21,836 nucleotides of DNA from a virus, in IMG/VR virus record IMGVR_UViG_3300009154_000320, positions 1-21,836 of that record, one strand, 5' to 3'. A model generated the notes under the pieces. It was not told where the DNA came from. It saw only the letters and a list, made by a program, of their open reading frames with translations, and ran no database searches. Both the position numbers and the translations under genes were made by a program. The stretch's first letter is position 1; every line of letters starts with the position of its first letter. Positions 1 to 8,577 of the stretch are shown here, piece after piece.

Positions 1-417
1 GATCAGTCCGTTGTCGGCAAGCCCGTTGGTGCTGATCCTGACACGCGCTATCTCTACCAGCACGAAATATCCAACAATGCTGATGGCTCACCCATCCTGT
101 CCAGCTTCACGACGGGCTATTATGCGATGTCTGAGGCTGACGTGAAGACGTTCGTCGATCAGGTCTGGCCAGACATGAAATGGGGCGAATATGGCGGGGC
201 GCAGTCCGCCACTGTCAATATCACCTTCAATGTGACTGACTATCCGGGGCAGGCACCAACCCCTTTTGGCCCTTACCCCGTAACGGTAAATACAAAATTC
301 ATCTCACCCCGCTTCAGGGGAAGGTTGGTTTCAATTACAATATCAAGTAATGACGTTAATAGCTTTTGGCGCATTGGTAACATCCGTTATCGCCTACAGC
401 AGGATGGGAAGTTCTAA
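1..417 (+). CDS. C-terminal part of a P22 gp10-like packaged-DNA stabilisation (tail) protein, 5' partial
   Basis: The frame is open from the first base, so 138 residues of a longer protein are visible. The segment reading RYLYQHE, then a TGYYAMSE stretch, VDQVWPDMKW and finally SFWRIGNIRYRLQQDGKF matches the end of the P22 gp10-like family. Those proteins plug the portal/tail channel after DNA packaging, and their ends typically read R-G-R...S-N-D...W-R-x-G...R...D-G-x. The ATG at 127 is internal and probably not a start. The stop TAA (415-417) shares its last A with the next ATG, so the downstream gene is probably translationally coupled. The family call is inference from the conserved C-terminal pattern. 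The missing N-terminal part would settle it. Confidence 0.72.
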   Translation, partial: DQSVVGKPVGADPDTRYLYQHEISNNADGSPILSSFTTGYYAMSEADVKTFVDQVWPDMKWGEYGGAQSATVNITFNVTDYPGQAPTPFGPYPVTVNTKFISPRFRGRLVSITISSNDVNSFWRIGNIRYRLQQDGKF

Positions 418-758
418 TGCGTTCAGTATCAGACGTTTTATCATCTGCTCAAAACATAGCTACTGGCCTGAGCGCAGTTTCTCAGGCCATTCTAAACATA
501 ACCGGCGTTCGCAATGCAGTGGACATTTCCACTACCACTTTGGTTTTTCCTAATCCCGGACGGGTTTGCACAGTTATAGTCACAACAGCAGGATCGGCTG
601 TTGGGGCAATTTACGACTCAAACACAACATCAGTGACAACGGGCAAGGTTTTTGTCATCCCAAACACCGTGGGCGTTACGGTTCTTAACTTCCCCATCAC
701 AAATGGCATCGTCGTGGTCCCCGGAACGGGACAGGTCGTTGCCGTCAGCTATTCGTGA
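417..758 (+). CDS. Small beta-rich virion-associated protein (hypothetical; possible decoration or head-fibre protein)
   Basis: 113 residues starting at the ATG that overlaps the preceding stop (TAATG). The first 30 residues are predicted helical (DVLSSAQNIATGLSAVSQ). The rest is a Ser/Thr/Val-rich run of alternating hydrophobics, typical of a beta sandwich, ending VVVPGTGQVVAVSYS. I have an impression of similar small proteins in the structural modules of alphaproteobacterial podophages, but no assigned function comes to mind. Position between the stabilisation protein and the other virion genes suggests a structural or decoration role. There is no signal peptide, membrane segment or catalytic motif. 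Confidence 0.75.
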   Translation: MRSVSDVLSSAQNIATGLSAVSQAILNITGVRNAVDISTTTLVFPNPGRVCTVIVTTAGSAVGAIYDSNTTSVTTGKVFVIPNTVGVTVLNFPITNGIVVVPGTGQVVAVSYS

Positions 759-765
759 GGCCAGC

Positions 766-1332
766 ATGCCGCTTTCCAAGGGTAAATCGCAAAAAGCCAT
801 TAGCGGCAACATTGCCGAAATGATCAAGGCTGGCCATCCTCGCGACCAAAGCATCGCTGCCGCGCTTTCAACTGCGCGCAAGGCCCGCGCCACAGGCGGA
901 GAGGTCGTCCACACTGGACCCATCCACAGCGCCGTAGCAGGCCGCACAGACCACCTTCCCATGCATGTGCCCTCAGGCTCTTACGTCATCCCCGCAGACA
1001 TTGTTTCTGCGGCTGGTGAGGGCAACACAATGGCCGGGTTTAAGATCATGCGCCTGATGTTCTCTGGAAGCCCCTATGAGCAGGGATCGGAGCCTTATGG
1101 GCAGTCCGACACACCTTACAATGAACCCCTGCCCGGTAAGGCTGAGGGGGGCGCTGCGACGGTCCCTATCGTCGCTGCTGGTGGTGAGCACGTTGTATCG
1201 CCTGAGGAGGTCTTGGGTATTGGTAACGGTAACCTTGAGCTTGGTCACCGCGTTCTTGATGAATTTGTGAAGCGTATGCGCCGGGAGACGGTAAAGACCC
1301 TACAAAACCTTCCCGGCCCTAAGAAGGATTAA
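766..1332 (+). CDS. Virion-module hypothetical protein with N-terminal DUF6496-like helix region
   Basis: 188 residues from ATG 766, seven bases after the previous stop, with GTGAGG just upstream as ribosome binding site. The frame is open further upstream, but that would overlap the previous gene almost entirely. Residues 1-41 (MPLSKGKSQKAISGNIAEMI and on) look like the short basic DUF6496-type segment common in phage proteins. A linker RATGGEV (GG at 44-45) leads to a central part with SGSYVIPADIVSAAGEGN. A second glycine-rich linker (KAEGGAATVPIVAAGGEHVV) precedes a helical C-terminus ending LPGPKKD. The function is unknown. The same architecture is, to my knowledge, common beside internal virion genes in alphaproteobacterial phages. 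Confidence 0.8.
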   Translation: MPLSKGKSQKAISGNIAEMIKAGHPRDQSIAAALSTARKARATGGEVVHTGPIHSAVAGRTDHLPMHVPSGSYVIPADIVSAAGEGNTMAGFKIMRLMFSGSPYEQGSEPYGQSDTPYNEPLPGKAEGGAATVPIVAAGGEHVVSPEEVLGIGNGNLELGHRVLDEFVKRMRRETVKTLQNLPGPKKD

Positions 1333-1334
1333 TT

Positions 1335-1832
1335 ATGTCTAAAGATGATGATCTTGTGATCCGTATCGGCACTCCTGAAGATATGGATGAAATGATGGAA
1401 GTTGCCCTTGAAGGGTGTCACGAGAATGGTTTTTTAAATCCAAGCCCAGCAATGCTTGCTTCCGACATCTGGCCAGCATTGATGCAGGACCACGGAATTG
1501 TGGGCATTATTGGTAAAAAGGGCGGCATAATTGAAGGCACTGTTGTCCTTCGCGTTGGCACCATGTGGTACTCAGAAAGTCTAGTTGTTGAAGAGAAGGC
1601 TATCTTCATAAGGCCTGAGTATCGTAGCGCAAAAGGCGGTCGCGCCCGCAAGCTTTGTGAGTTTTCTAAAAAAGTAGCCGATACACTTGGAATACCATTG
1701 ATTATTGGTGTATTGTCCAACAATCGCACTGAGGCAAAAGTTCGTCTATATGAGCGTCAGTTTGGGAAGCCCACTGGGGCGTTTTTCTTGTACGGCGCAA
1801 AAACCGGCGAGTTTTTGAAAACGGAGCATTAA
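1335..1832 (+). CDS. GNAT-family N-acetyltransferase-like protein in the virion module
   Basis: 165 residues. AAGGA lies seven bases before ATG 1335, which follows the previous stop by two bases. The chain starts with the typical GNAT beta1 and helix (LVIRIGTPEDMDEMMEVALE). It then shows a beta strand pair around residues 55-90, an IRPEYRSAKGGRARKL segment at the position of the acetyl-CoA-binding R/Q-x-x-G-x-G/A loop, and a C-terminal beta/alpha unit with NNRTEAKVRLYERQFGKPTG. GNAT-like genes at this position occur in other podophage structural modules, where substrates are unknown. Possible roles are modifying a virion protein or a host target. The fold call is fairly secure, the reaction is inferred. 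Confidence 0.75.
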   Translation: MSKDDDLVIRIGTPEDMDEMMEVALEGCHENGFLNPSPAMLASDIWPALMQDHGIVGIIGKKGGIIEGTVVLRVGTMWYSESLVVEEKAIFIRPEYRSAKGGRARKLCEFSKKVADTLGIPLIIGVLSNNRTEAKVRLYERQFGKPTGAFFLYGAKTGEFLKTEH

Positions 1833-1835
1833 ATA

Positions 1836-4800
1836 ATGGGCGGCAAAACCTCCAAGAGTACACAGACAGTCAGCATCCCGCCTGAGGTGCTTGCGCGTTA
1901 CAATGCCGTTAATGCCCGCGCTGAGGCTGCTGCCAACACGCCATTTAAACAGTATGGCGGAGAGTTTGTCGCCGGTCTTACGGGTTCCCAGCGTCAAGGG
2001 ATGTCTAACATCAATGCCGCTGCAAATATGGCTCAGCCATATTACGGCGCTGCCGGTAGTGCCTTTAACGCTGGCCTCAATCAGGGTCAGGGATATCTTG
2101 GCGAGGCCACTCAGTACGCCCGCGCTGGCGGTCAGAATGTCAACGCAAGTGACATCAATGGCGAAGCTATTAACAAGTACATGTCCCCCTACCTTCAGAG
2201 CGTCTTGCAGGGCACTGCCGGTTTGCTTAACCAGCAGAACCAGCAGGCGATGTCTGGCCAGACGGGCAATGCCATTCGTCAGGGAGCTTTTGGCGGTGAT
2301 CGTGGCGGCATTGCCGCTGCAAACCTTCAGCAACAACAGCGCCTTGCCGACTCATCGATCTTTAGCAACATCCTCAATCAGGGCTATAACACTGCGCTGA
2401 ATACGGCTGTTGGCCAGCAGGGCGTCAACCTTGCCGCAGAGCAGGCAAACCGCGCAGCAACGCAAGCGACTGCCGACCGCATTGCTGGCTTGGGCCAGCA
2501 GGGCTTTAACCAGTACACCGCGACTGGTCAGAATGTTCAGGGCCTTGGCACAGCAGCCCAGAACGCCGCCATTCAGGGTGGTCAGGCGCAGATGGGTGCT
2601 GGCGCTGTCGAGCAGGCCACCAATCAGGCTGAAGATACAGCCCGGTACAACCAGTTTAAGGAAGAGCAGTCCTATCCATTTCAGGTTGGTCAGTACTTGG
2701 CGAACATCGCTGAGGGTACTGGCGCACTTTCCGGATCGACAACGACGACAGCCCAGCCGGGCGGCTTCTTCTCAGATGCGCGCCTCAAGGAAAACATCGA
2801 AAAGGTCGGCAAGACCTATGATGGCCAGCACATCTATCGCTACAACTACAAGGGTGACCCAACAACGCAGATCGGCCTGATCGCACAGGAAGTTGAGCGC
2901 CATCACCCAGACGCCGTTGGCTCTGCCGGTCACTATCGTACGGTCGATTACGACAAGGCGACGGATCACGCCGCTGATCGCGGCCACTTCTATGCAGGCG
3001 GCTTGGCAAGCATGGGCGGCAGCGTTGACCCAATGCAGGCTGGTCAGGGCTTTGCTGAAGGCGGTCTGGCTGGTTATGACCCCTCTTACATGGCGGAATT
3101 GTACAAGCAGCTTTACGCTGCTGGCACGGGTCACGGCATCAACGGGATGCAGGGCATTCCTGTAACGCCTTCCGAAATTCATGAACTGATGGTCGCAAAG
3201 GGCCTTCAGGGCGATTCCACAAATAAAGTCACTCAGGCTGTCGATGCCATCGACTCAGTCGGGCAGCTTGGCAACACCCTTGGCGCTTGGCATTATGGAG
3301 AGAAGGAATCCCCTCGCCGTCATCCAATGGATGAGCGCACAGGACATGCTTTTGGCGGTGACATTGAAGACCCGGAAGCCAAAAAGCAGGTCGAAGAAGC
3401 CGGTCTTGCAAAGGCCGCTCTGGAGGCAAGCAAGCCAGAACCGCAGGCTGGTGGCCTCTCCGCCCCCGCACCCGCTCCTACAGCGCCGGTCAAGATTGAA
3501 GCACCAAAGGCAGACCTGAAGTTTGGCGACGCAGCGCCGACGCATAAGCTTGCCGTGGCCAATGCCCCCGTCAAGCCAACCAATCACGGCTCCCAGACAA
3601 TCGATGACTTTGGCAAGCTTGTGGATATCGGGGCCAAAATAGCTGGCGGCATGAACCAAGGCGGTCGCATCTACCGCGACCTTGGCGGTGGGATGCCTTA
3701 CTCAAACGACCAGAGCATCGTGCCCCAGCAGGACGCCCAGCAGCATCAGCTTATGACCGCTCAGGGCATTGGTTCTGGTGGCGGCGGCGCTGGGAAGGCC
3801 ATTGGCTCAATTGCAGGACTGGCATCTAGCCTCATCCCCGGCGGCGGGATCGTCAAGAAGGGTCTTGGCGCTATTGGCAAGCTTTTCTCTGATGAGCGCA
3901 TGAAGGAAAATATCCGCCCAATCGGTGAGCTTTTTGATGGCCAGAAGGTCCACAGCTTCAATTACAAGGGTGACCCCCGCACTCAGATCGGCCTGATCGC
4001 TCAGGAAGTTGAGCATCACAGCCCGCATGCCGTTGATCACGATCACGGCATGAAGACCGTAGATTATCACGACGCAACGCAGCATGCAGCGCATCGTGGC
4101 CACTTCGCTCAGGGCGGCATGCCTGATAAGCGGATGAATGAAATTCTAGCCTCATTGCGGAATGAAATTAATCCCATGTCCAGCTTGTCCGGTCTTGCTC
4201 AGGAGCAGGACATGGAGCTTCGTCGCAATTTGCACCCCGGCAATGCGTCTGAAGAGCGCCTTGGCGGTCTTCGCCCAATGCCGCCAGCCGTTTTCCCCAA
4301 AGGCGCAGAGAAGCCAGTTTCGGGCTTTGGGAACCCTGAGGGCCTTGCAAAAGCTGCAAATAACTTCTCCGGTCCAGTTCCTAAAGGTTTGGACTCTGAG
4401 GTTGTTGAATTTTTCCGCAATAAGGGTCTTTCTGAAGATCAGGCCCGTGGAATTGCTGCTGGCATCGTGGCGGAAAGTGGCGGAAACCATATGGCGGTCA
4501 ACCCGACCAGTGGAGCAATGGGACTTGGCCAATGGCTGGGTCCGCGCAAACGGGCGGTTGTTGCAAAGTATGGAGAAAACCCATCTAAGGATGAACAGCT
4601 TGAGCATCTTTGGAGTGAGCTTACTGGCGGAGATCGCGGTGGCTCCAAGGTTCTAGAAAAAGAAGATGCTTATTCTGTTCTAAATTCATACATCAACGAC
4701 TTTATGCGCCCCGCCAAGGGGCATGAAACTGAAAGCGATATCTCCCGTGGCCGGAAGGCTTTGGGATACGCATCCGGGGGGCTTGCTGGCCGTCATGGAT

Positions 4801-6332
4801 ATGATGACGGCGGATCGCCTGATTTTCATCCTGTTTCGCAAGCTGATGCGGATGAATATGCGCGCACACACAATGAGGATGGATCGCCAAAGGAGGCCGC
4901 AAATCAGAACCAAGCACTTGGTGCCGCCCAGCTACGTGGCACCCCCTCAATCGTAACGCAGCCACCTGCGACAAGCGATATTACAGTTTCTAGCCAAAAT
5001 CCCCAGCCCATATCCTTTGGCAGGAATTTGATATCGGATACTACCCCGCCTGCCACTGCCCCTACTGCTACTCCGGCCCCAGAAAAGAAGGCAGGCTTGG
5101 TTCAGCGTATGTTTGGATATGACCCAGAGCATCCTTATGAGCGCGGAATTGATCCTGAAACAAAAATGCCAAAGGACAACAACTTCTTCCACCGCCTTGG
5201 GCATGGCGAAACGGATGCCGTCCTTTCTGCGCTCAAGGGCATTGCCGCTATGGGCGCAGCGCCAACACGCAGTCTTGGCGTAGCCTTGGCGACCGGCCTT
5301 GGCGCGGGTGTTGACGCCTATCAGGGGCAGCGTGAGTTTGGTCGCCAGTTGCGCGAAACAAGCGCAGTTGAGACCAACGTAGAGGCCAATGCGCGTCGTG
5401 CCGCTGCCGACGTGGCCACAGCAGAATTTAACCTCAAGGAGCTTCCCGGAAAAATTGCTGGCTGGCGTCAGATCGCACAGAAGGGTGGGCCAAATGCCGC
5501 CCTCGCCGCTCAGACTGCCGCGACCCTTCAAGGCATCCTTGATCGGGCCACAAACACCTTGAGTGGCGGGCTGAAAGCGGAGGCTCCATCTCCTGCACCG
5601 GCAGAAAGCGCCGCGACAGAAGCTCCGGCAGGAGGTCTCAACCCCCCTGCCACTACGCCGTCTGCGGCTCCAACTACCGCATCTGGCGTGAAGCCGGGGA
5701 CAGTGGGCAACTTGTATGAAGACCTTGCCTTCCAATCCCTTGCTGGCATCCCAACAGGCTCATTGGAAAAGCAAATTGGAATGGCTGAAAAGGGCTATTT
5801 GCAAGACGCGAACGGCAATTGGAAACAGGACCCAACCTTCACCTCAACGCAGCTTGCAGTTGAGGGCGCGCCGCAGCGGCAGCGCGAGAGCATCACTACT
5901 GATGTCAACATTGGGCAGGAAATCTACAACAACGCAATCGCAGACAACATCTCCTATCAAAAGGCTTGGCCGATTATCAAGGGCCTTAAACCACTTGGCG
6001 AGGGCGAGGTCCCGACCACCGGACTTATTAGCTCTCTCACAAATGCATTTGGCGCTGCGTTTGGATACACAGAAAAGAAAATGGCGGAAAAGTTTGGCGC
6101 GCAGCCAAACACTAATAGCATTTTGAATGCTGCAAGGGCGGAGGGCATTCCGATTGATCCAAGCGGTGGCATTGCTGGCGTGAATAAGCTTATTTCGGCC
6201 CTGAAAGAAAAGGCCGCATCTGCCTACGTCCGCGCTGAAGCTGCCAAAGCATATGTTGCTAAAAATGGCTACGGACCCGGCATGCAGGCCTACATTGACG
6301 CCACCCTAAAAGCCAACGGCCTCACCCCGTAA
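1836..6332 (+). CDS. Giant multidomain internal-virion/ejection-type protein with two peptidase S74 domains and a muramidase domain
   Basis: 1498 residues, ATG 1836 with GGAG nine bases upstream. Residues 1-312 are Gln/Ala/Asn-rich and helical, beginning with a conserved phage segment (SIPPEVLARYNAVNARAE). A peptidase S74 (intramolecular chaperone) domain starts at S313 with SDARLKENI and K318, and contains GDPTTQIGLIAQEVE. A second copy starts at S685 with SDERMKENI and K690. Around residues 850-975 lies a phage-tail-lysozyme-like domain with IAAGIVAESGGN (probable catalytic E880) and MGLGQW. The rest is low-complexity Pro/Ala linker and helical C-terminus. Double-glycine junctions (YAGGL, FAEGGL, FAQGGM, YASGGL) follow the folded domains. 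Probable role: injected or tail-associated protein that locally cuts peptidoglycan. S74 domains usually sit at tail-spike C-termini, so two internal copies are unusual. Confidence 0.85.
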   Translation: MGGKTSKSTQTVSIPPEVLARYNAVNARAEAAANTPFKQYGGEFVAGLTGSQRQGMSNINAAANMAQPYYGAAGSAFNAGLNQGQGYLGEATQYARAGGQNVNASDINGEAINKYMSPYLQSVLQGTAGLLNQQNQQAMSGQTGNAIRQGAFGGDRGGIAAANLQQQQRLADSSIFSNILNQGYNTALNTAVGQQGVNLAAEQANRAATQATADRIAGLGQQGFNQYTATGQNVQGLGTAAQNAAIQGGQAQMGAGAVEQATNQAEDTARYNQFKEEQSYPFQVGQYLANIAEGTGALSGSTTTTAQPGGFFSDARLKENIEKVGKTYDGQHIYRYNYKGDPTTQIGLIAQEVERHHPDAVGSAGHYRTVDYDKATDHAADRGHFYAGGLASMGGSVDPMQAGQGFAEGGLAGYDPSYMAELYKQLYAAGTGHGINGMQGIPVTPSEIHELMVAKGLQGDSTNKVTQAVDAIDSVGQLGNTLGAWHYGEKESPRRHPMDERTGHAFGGDIEDPEAKKQVEEAGLAKAALEASKPEPQAGGLSAPAPAPTAPVKIEAPKADLKFGDAAPTHKLAVANAPVKPTNHGSQTIDDFGKLVDIGAKIAGGMNQGGRIYRDLGGGMPYSNDQSIVPQQDAQQHQLMTAQGIGSGGGGAGKAIGSIAGLASSLIPGGGIVKKGLGAIGKLFSDERMKENIRPIGELFDGQKVHSFNYKGDPRTQIGLIAQEVEHHSPHAVDHDHGMKTVDYHDATQHAAHRGHFAQGGMPDKRMNEILASLRNEINPMSSLSGLAQEQDMELRRNLHPGNASEERLGGLRPMPPAVFPKGAEKPVSGFGNPEGLAKAANNFSGPVPKGLDSEVVEFFRNKGLSEDQARGIAAGIVAESGGNHMAVNPTSGAMGLGQWLGPRKRAVVAKYGENPSKDEQLEHLWSELTGGDRGGSKVLEKEDAYSVLNSYINDFMRPAKGHETESDISRGRKALGYASGGLAGRHGYDDGGSPDFHPVSQADADEYARTHNEDGSPKEAANQNQALGAAQLRGTPSIVTQPPATSDITVSSQNPQPISFGRNLISDTTPPATAPTATPAPEKKAGLVQRMFGYDPEHPYERGIDPETKMPKDNNFFHRLGHGETDAVLSALKGIAAMGAAPTRSLGVALATGLGAGVDAYQGQREFGRQLRETSAVETNVEANARRAAADVATAEFNLKELPGKIAGWRQIAQKGGPNAALAAQTAATLQGILDRATNTLSGGLKAEAPSPAPAESAATEAPAGGLNPPATTPSAAPTTASGVKPGTVGNLYEDLAFQSLAGIPTGSLEKQIGMAEKGYLQDANGNWKQDPTFTSTQLAVEGAPQRQRESITTDVNIGQEIYNNAIADNISYQKAWPIIKGLKPLGEGEVPTTGLISSLTNAFGAAFGYTEKKMAEKFGAQPNTNSILNAARAEGIPIDPSGGIAGVNKLISALKEKAASAYVRAEAAKAYVAKNGYGPGMQAYIDATLKANGLTP
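2847..2898 (+). repeat. First copy of an in-gene repeat (S74 domain core)
   Basis: A 52-base segment encoding YKGDPTTQIGLIAQEVE is nearly identical in DNA to 3963-4014. The similarity extends more weakly over the whole S74 domain, implying an internal domain duplication. Confidence 0.85.
3963..4014 (+). repeat. Second copy of the in-gene S74 repeat
   Basis: Encodes YKGDPRTQIGLIAQEVE. It differs from 2847-2898 mainly in the bases encoding the PTT/PRT residues and one third-position change. Confidence 0.85.
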
Positions 6333-6343
6333 GGATCGCACAG

Positions 6344-8566
6344 ATGGCTGAAAAAACTGCACTTCAAGGTATTTGGGATACGATCACCGATCTAACCCCT
6401 CACACCTCAGACACATCCAAAGGTCCACCAACAGGCCAGCGGAGGACTGTGCCAGCGCCTGAGTTAAATGCTGCCGACGCAGCAAAAAACGTGGCACTTA
6501 ATCTGATCGATCCACGCCAGTGGTATCGCACGTTCCAGAACACGATCACCGCCATCCCAAGCCTCTTTAACGGAGAGGCGGCATCTGGAATAACAGGGGC
6601 GTATATTGGTAAGCAAATAGCTGAGCGGCGGGCGCAGAAGCTTGATGTTTCACCAAACTGGTATCGCAATAATATTTTGATTCCTCGCGAAAGGAAAAAT
6701 TATAGCGATAAGCAAATCAATGACATGATGCAGGACTCGACCGCAAAGTGGAACGTCCTCTCTAACAATTTCTCATACGTTGATCCTAAAACAAGGCAGC
6801 GCACAGTGGACTGGAATGCAATCAACCATAGGTTGGTTGAAAATCCTGCTGATATTGTCTTAATGTTTAGTGGTCTTGGCGAAGTGGGTGCGGCTGGGAA
6901 TCTGGCCCGCCTAGCTAAGGCTGGCCGCATTGGGGAGGGCGCTGATGTTCTTTCCAATGCGGGAAAGCTGTCCCGCAAAATTCAAACTGGTAGCCGCTTG
7001 GCCAGCATCGCCGCCGATCCTCTAACCGCTTTAGCAGTTGGTGCTGGCACAAAAGCACTTGTTCGTGGCACCGACATCGCCCGGCGCTCAATAACAAATC
7101 CTGTCACTTCAATCCTAGACCCTAATTATGTGACGGCATTTGAAAAATATAAAGCCGACATGGTTGACGATATGGTCGCCAATCGTGGCTACTCCACTAG
7201 GCAGGCTAACCAGTGGGTAAATCAAAACAAAGATAATATGTTTTACGAATTTAACGCTCAAAATGGCGGGCGTTTTAGCAATCCATATAACCGCGAAACG
7301 ACAGCGATGTTTGCGGCTCAGGGGAAGGACCCCACCGCATATGGTGCGCCAAGCATTTACAATCGTGTAAACCAAAACTTTAACCGCTCCGGCGGTCCTA
7401 GCGCCCCAGCCCTTCGTCAGGTAACCCTTGAGGCTGGACAAGTTGCCAACCCCCGCCGTAGCTCAACCACATTTCAAGCTGCGCCCCCTTTGCTTGCCCA
7501 GAATGAAAAAAACTGGATTGCAAAGCAGCAGGGGAATTTGACAAGTCAACTCAATGATCGGCTGTCTTCCAATTATCCCGGACAGCAATTTGATTTTGGA
7601 GCTTTAACAAGGCCAACGGACCCTGTTAATGGCAGCACAGTTGGCGATTTTGTTTATCGCCCAGATGGAGGTTGGCACTCAGCTTCCGGTCATCGCGTTG
7701 GACCCTCTTTGCAGCCCGCCCTCACCGACCAATTTCGGGCACAGAACCCAATTCCCAATATCAGCCCTGCTGATCTTGATTTTGTCCGCCGCAATCGCGC
7801 AGCAAACTCTGATTTGGGTCAGGCATATGACGTAATTCCTCCCGCCCAATCAGTCGGAGAGCGCGCTTATAGCGCCGCTAAAAGCGTTCTCAGGCCACTT
7901 GGTAGCGCCGCAAGCATGTTTTACATGACCGGAAGTCCTCACCTTGCAGGGGCGGCAGGGGCTTTGGCGGCGGGCAAAGACATTGCCACCGGAATAAAGA
8001 CTGGAAAATCTTATCTTGACGAGATTTCCGGCAACCCATTTGTCTATAATCCCAATAACCCATTTTTGAAAAATGACATCTTACTGCCTCGCAGCTTGGT
8101 GCAGGGTGCTTCGGCTGTTGTGCCCAACCCAATTAAAGTGCAACCTCAGCCGCCTCAGCAAAGGCAAGCGCCTCGCCCCGTTGCGCCCGCGCCTGCCGTT
8201 GTTGAAAGTCGCGAGGCAATGAGGCTTCCTGAATTGAAGCAGGAAAACCAGACGCCTGTGCCAATGCAGTCAGAACCCCTTGCACCGAAAAAGTATGATC
8301 TTTCTAGTTATGGTATTGGCCAAGAGGCATTGGAGCCGCAAAAGATGGACCTTTCAGAATATGGCATGCAACCCCGCAGGCAGGGAGGTCGCATCGCTTA
8401 CAAGAAGGGTGGCGCGGTTAAGTCTGGCATTGAGCCATTGGTTCAGAGCCTCATGGCGCGTTACAAGGCCGTCAAGCGGTCGCAGGACAGCGGAACAAAG
8501 CCTTTGCTGCAACAGCCGGATCAGGCTATTGTAAAGGCCTTAGGTGTGGCTCAGAAGGCGATTTGA
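6344..8566 (+). CDS. Internal-virion-type protein (probable ejection protein), 740 aa
   Basis: ATG 6344 is preceded by TAAGGA, with AAGGA eight bases upstream. Residues 1-330 are mostly helical and include an Ala/Gly-rich, moderately hydrophobic segment (NPADIVLMFSGLGEVGAAGN and LASIAADPLTALAVGAGTKA, about residues 165-240) that could interact with membranes. The middle is Asn/Gln/Pro-rich. Near the C-terminus, KYDLSSYGI and KMDLSEYGM form a short repeat. These are followed by QGGRIAYKKGGAVK (GG at 681-682 and 689-690) and a helical tail ending LLQQPDQAIVKALGVAQKAI. I have seen tails of this type (LLN.PDE..AKAL..A) in other alphaproteobacterial podophages. With the preceding giant protein it probably forms the internal or ejectosome set, by analogy with T7 gp14-16. 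That role is inferred from position and composition. Confidence 0.75.
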   Translation: MAEKTALQGIWDTITDLTPHTSDTSKGPPTGQRRTVPAPELNAADAAKNVALNLIDPRQWYRTFQNTITAIPSLFNGEAASGITGAYIGKQIAERRAQKLDVSPNWYRNNILIPRERKNYSDKQINDMMQDSTAKWNVLSNNFSYVDPKTRQRTVDWNAINHRLVENPADIVLMFSGLGEVGAAGNLARLAKAGRIGEGADVLSNAGKLSRKIQTGSRLASIAADPLTALAVGAGTKALVRGTDIARRSITNPVTSILDPNYVTAFEKYKADMVDDMVANRGYSTRQANQWVNQNKDNMFYEFNAQNGGRFSNPYNRETTAMFAAQGKDPTAYGAPSIYNRVNQNFNRSGGPSAPALRQVTLEAGQVANPRRSSTTFQAAPPLLAQNEKNWIAKQQGNLTSQLNDRLSSNYPGQQFDFGALTRPTDPVNGSTVGDFVYRPDGGWHSASGHRVGPSLQPALTDQFRAQNPIPNISPADLDFVRRNRAANSDLGQAYDVIPPAQSVGERAYSAAKSVLRPLGSAASMFYMTGSPHLAGAAGALAAGKDIATGIKTGKSYLDEISGNPFVYNPNNPFLKNDILLPRSLVQGASAVVPNPIKVQPQPPQQRQAPRPVAPAPAVVESREAMRLPELKQENQTPVPMQSEPLAPKKYDLSSYGIGQEALEPQKMDLSEYGMQPRRQGGRIAYKKGGAVKSGIEPLVQSLMARYKAVKRSQDSGTKPLLQQPDQAIVKALGVAQKAI

Positions 8567-8577
8567 GGGATTAAGAA

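Noticed and set aside
652-765. Upstream extension of the 188-aa gene to 652
   Set aside because: It would overlap the 113-aa gene in another frame almost throughout its 3' third. ATG 766 has a good ribosome binding site and natural spacing.
1746-2336. 196-aa minus-strand open frame
   Set aside because: Opposite the strongly supported 1498-aa gene, no recognisable motif, a shadow of its codon pattern.
4947-5735. 262-aa minus-strand open frame
   Set aside because: Lies wholly antisense to the 1498-aa gene in a low-complexity region. Cys/Arg-rich translation typical of a shadow frame.
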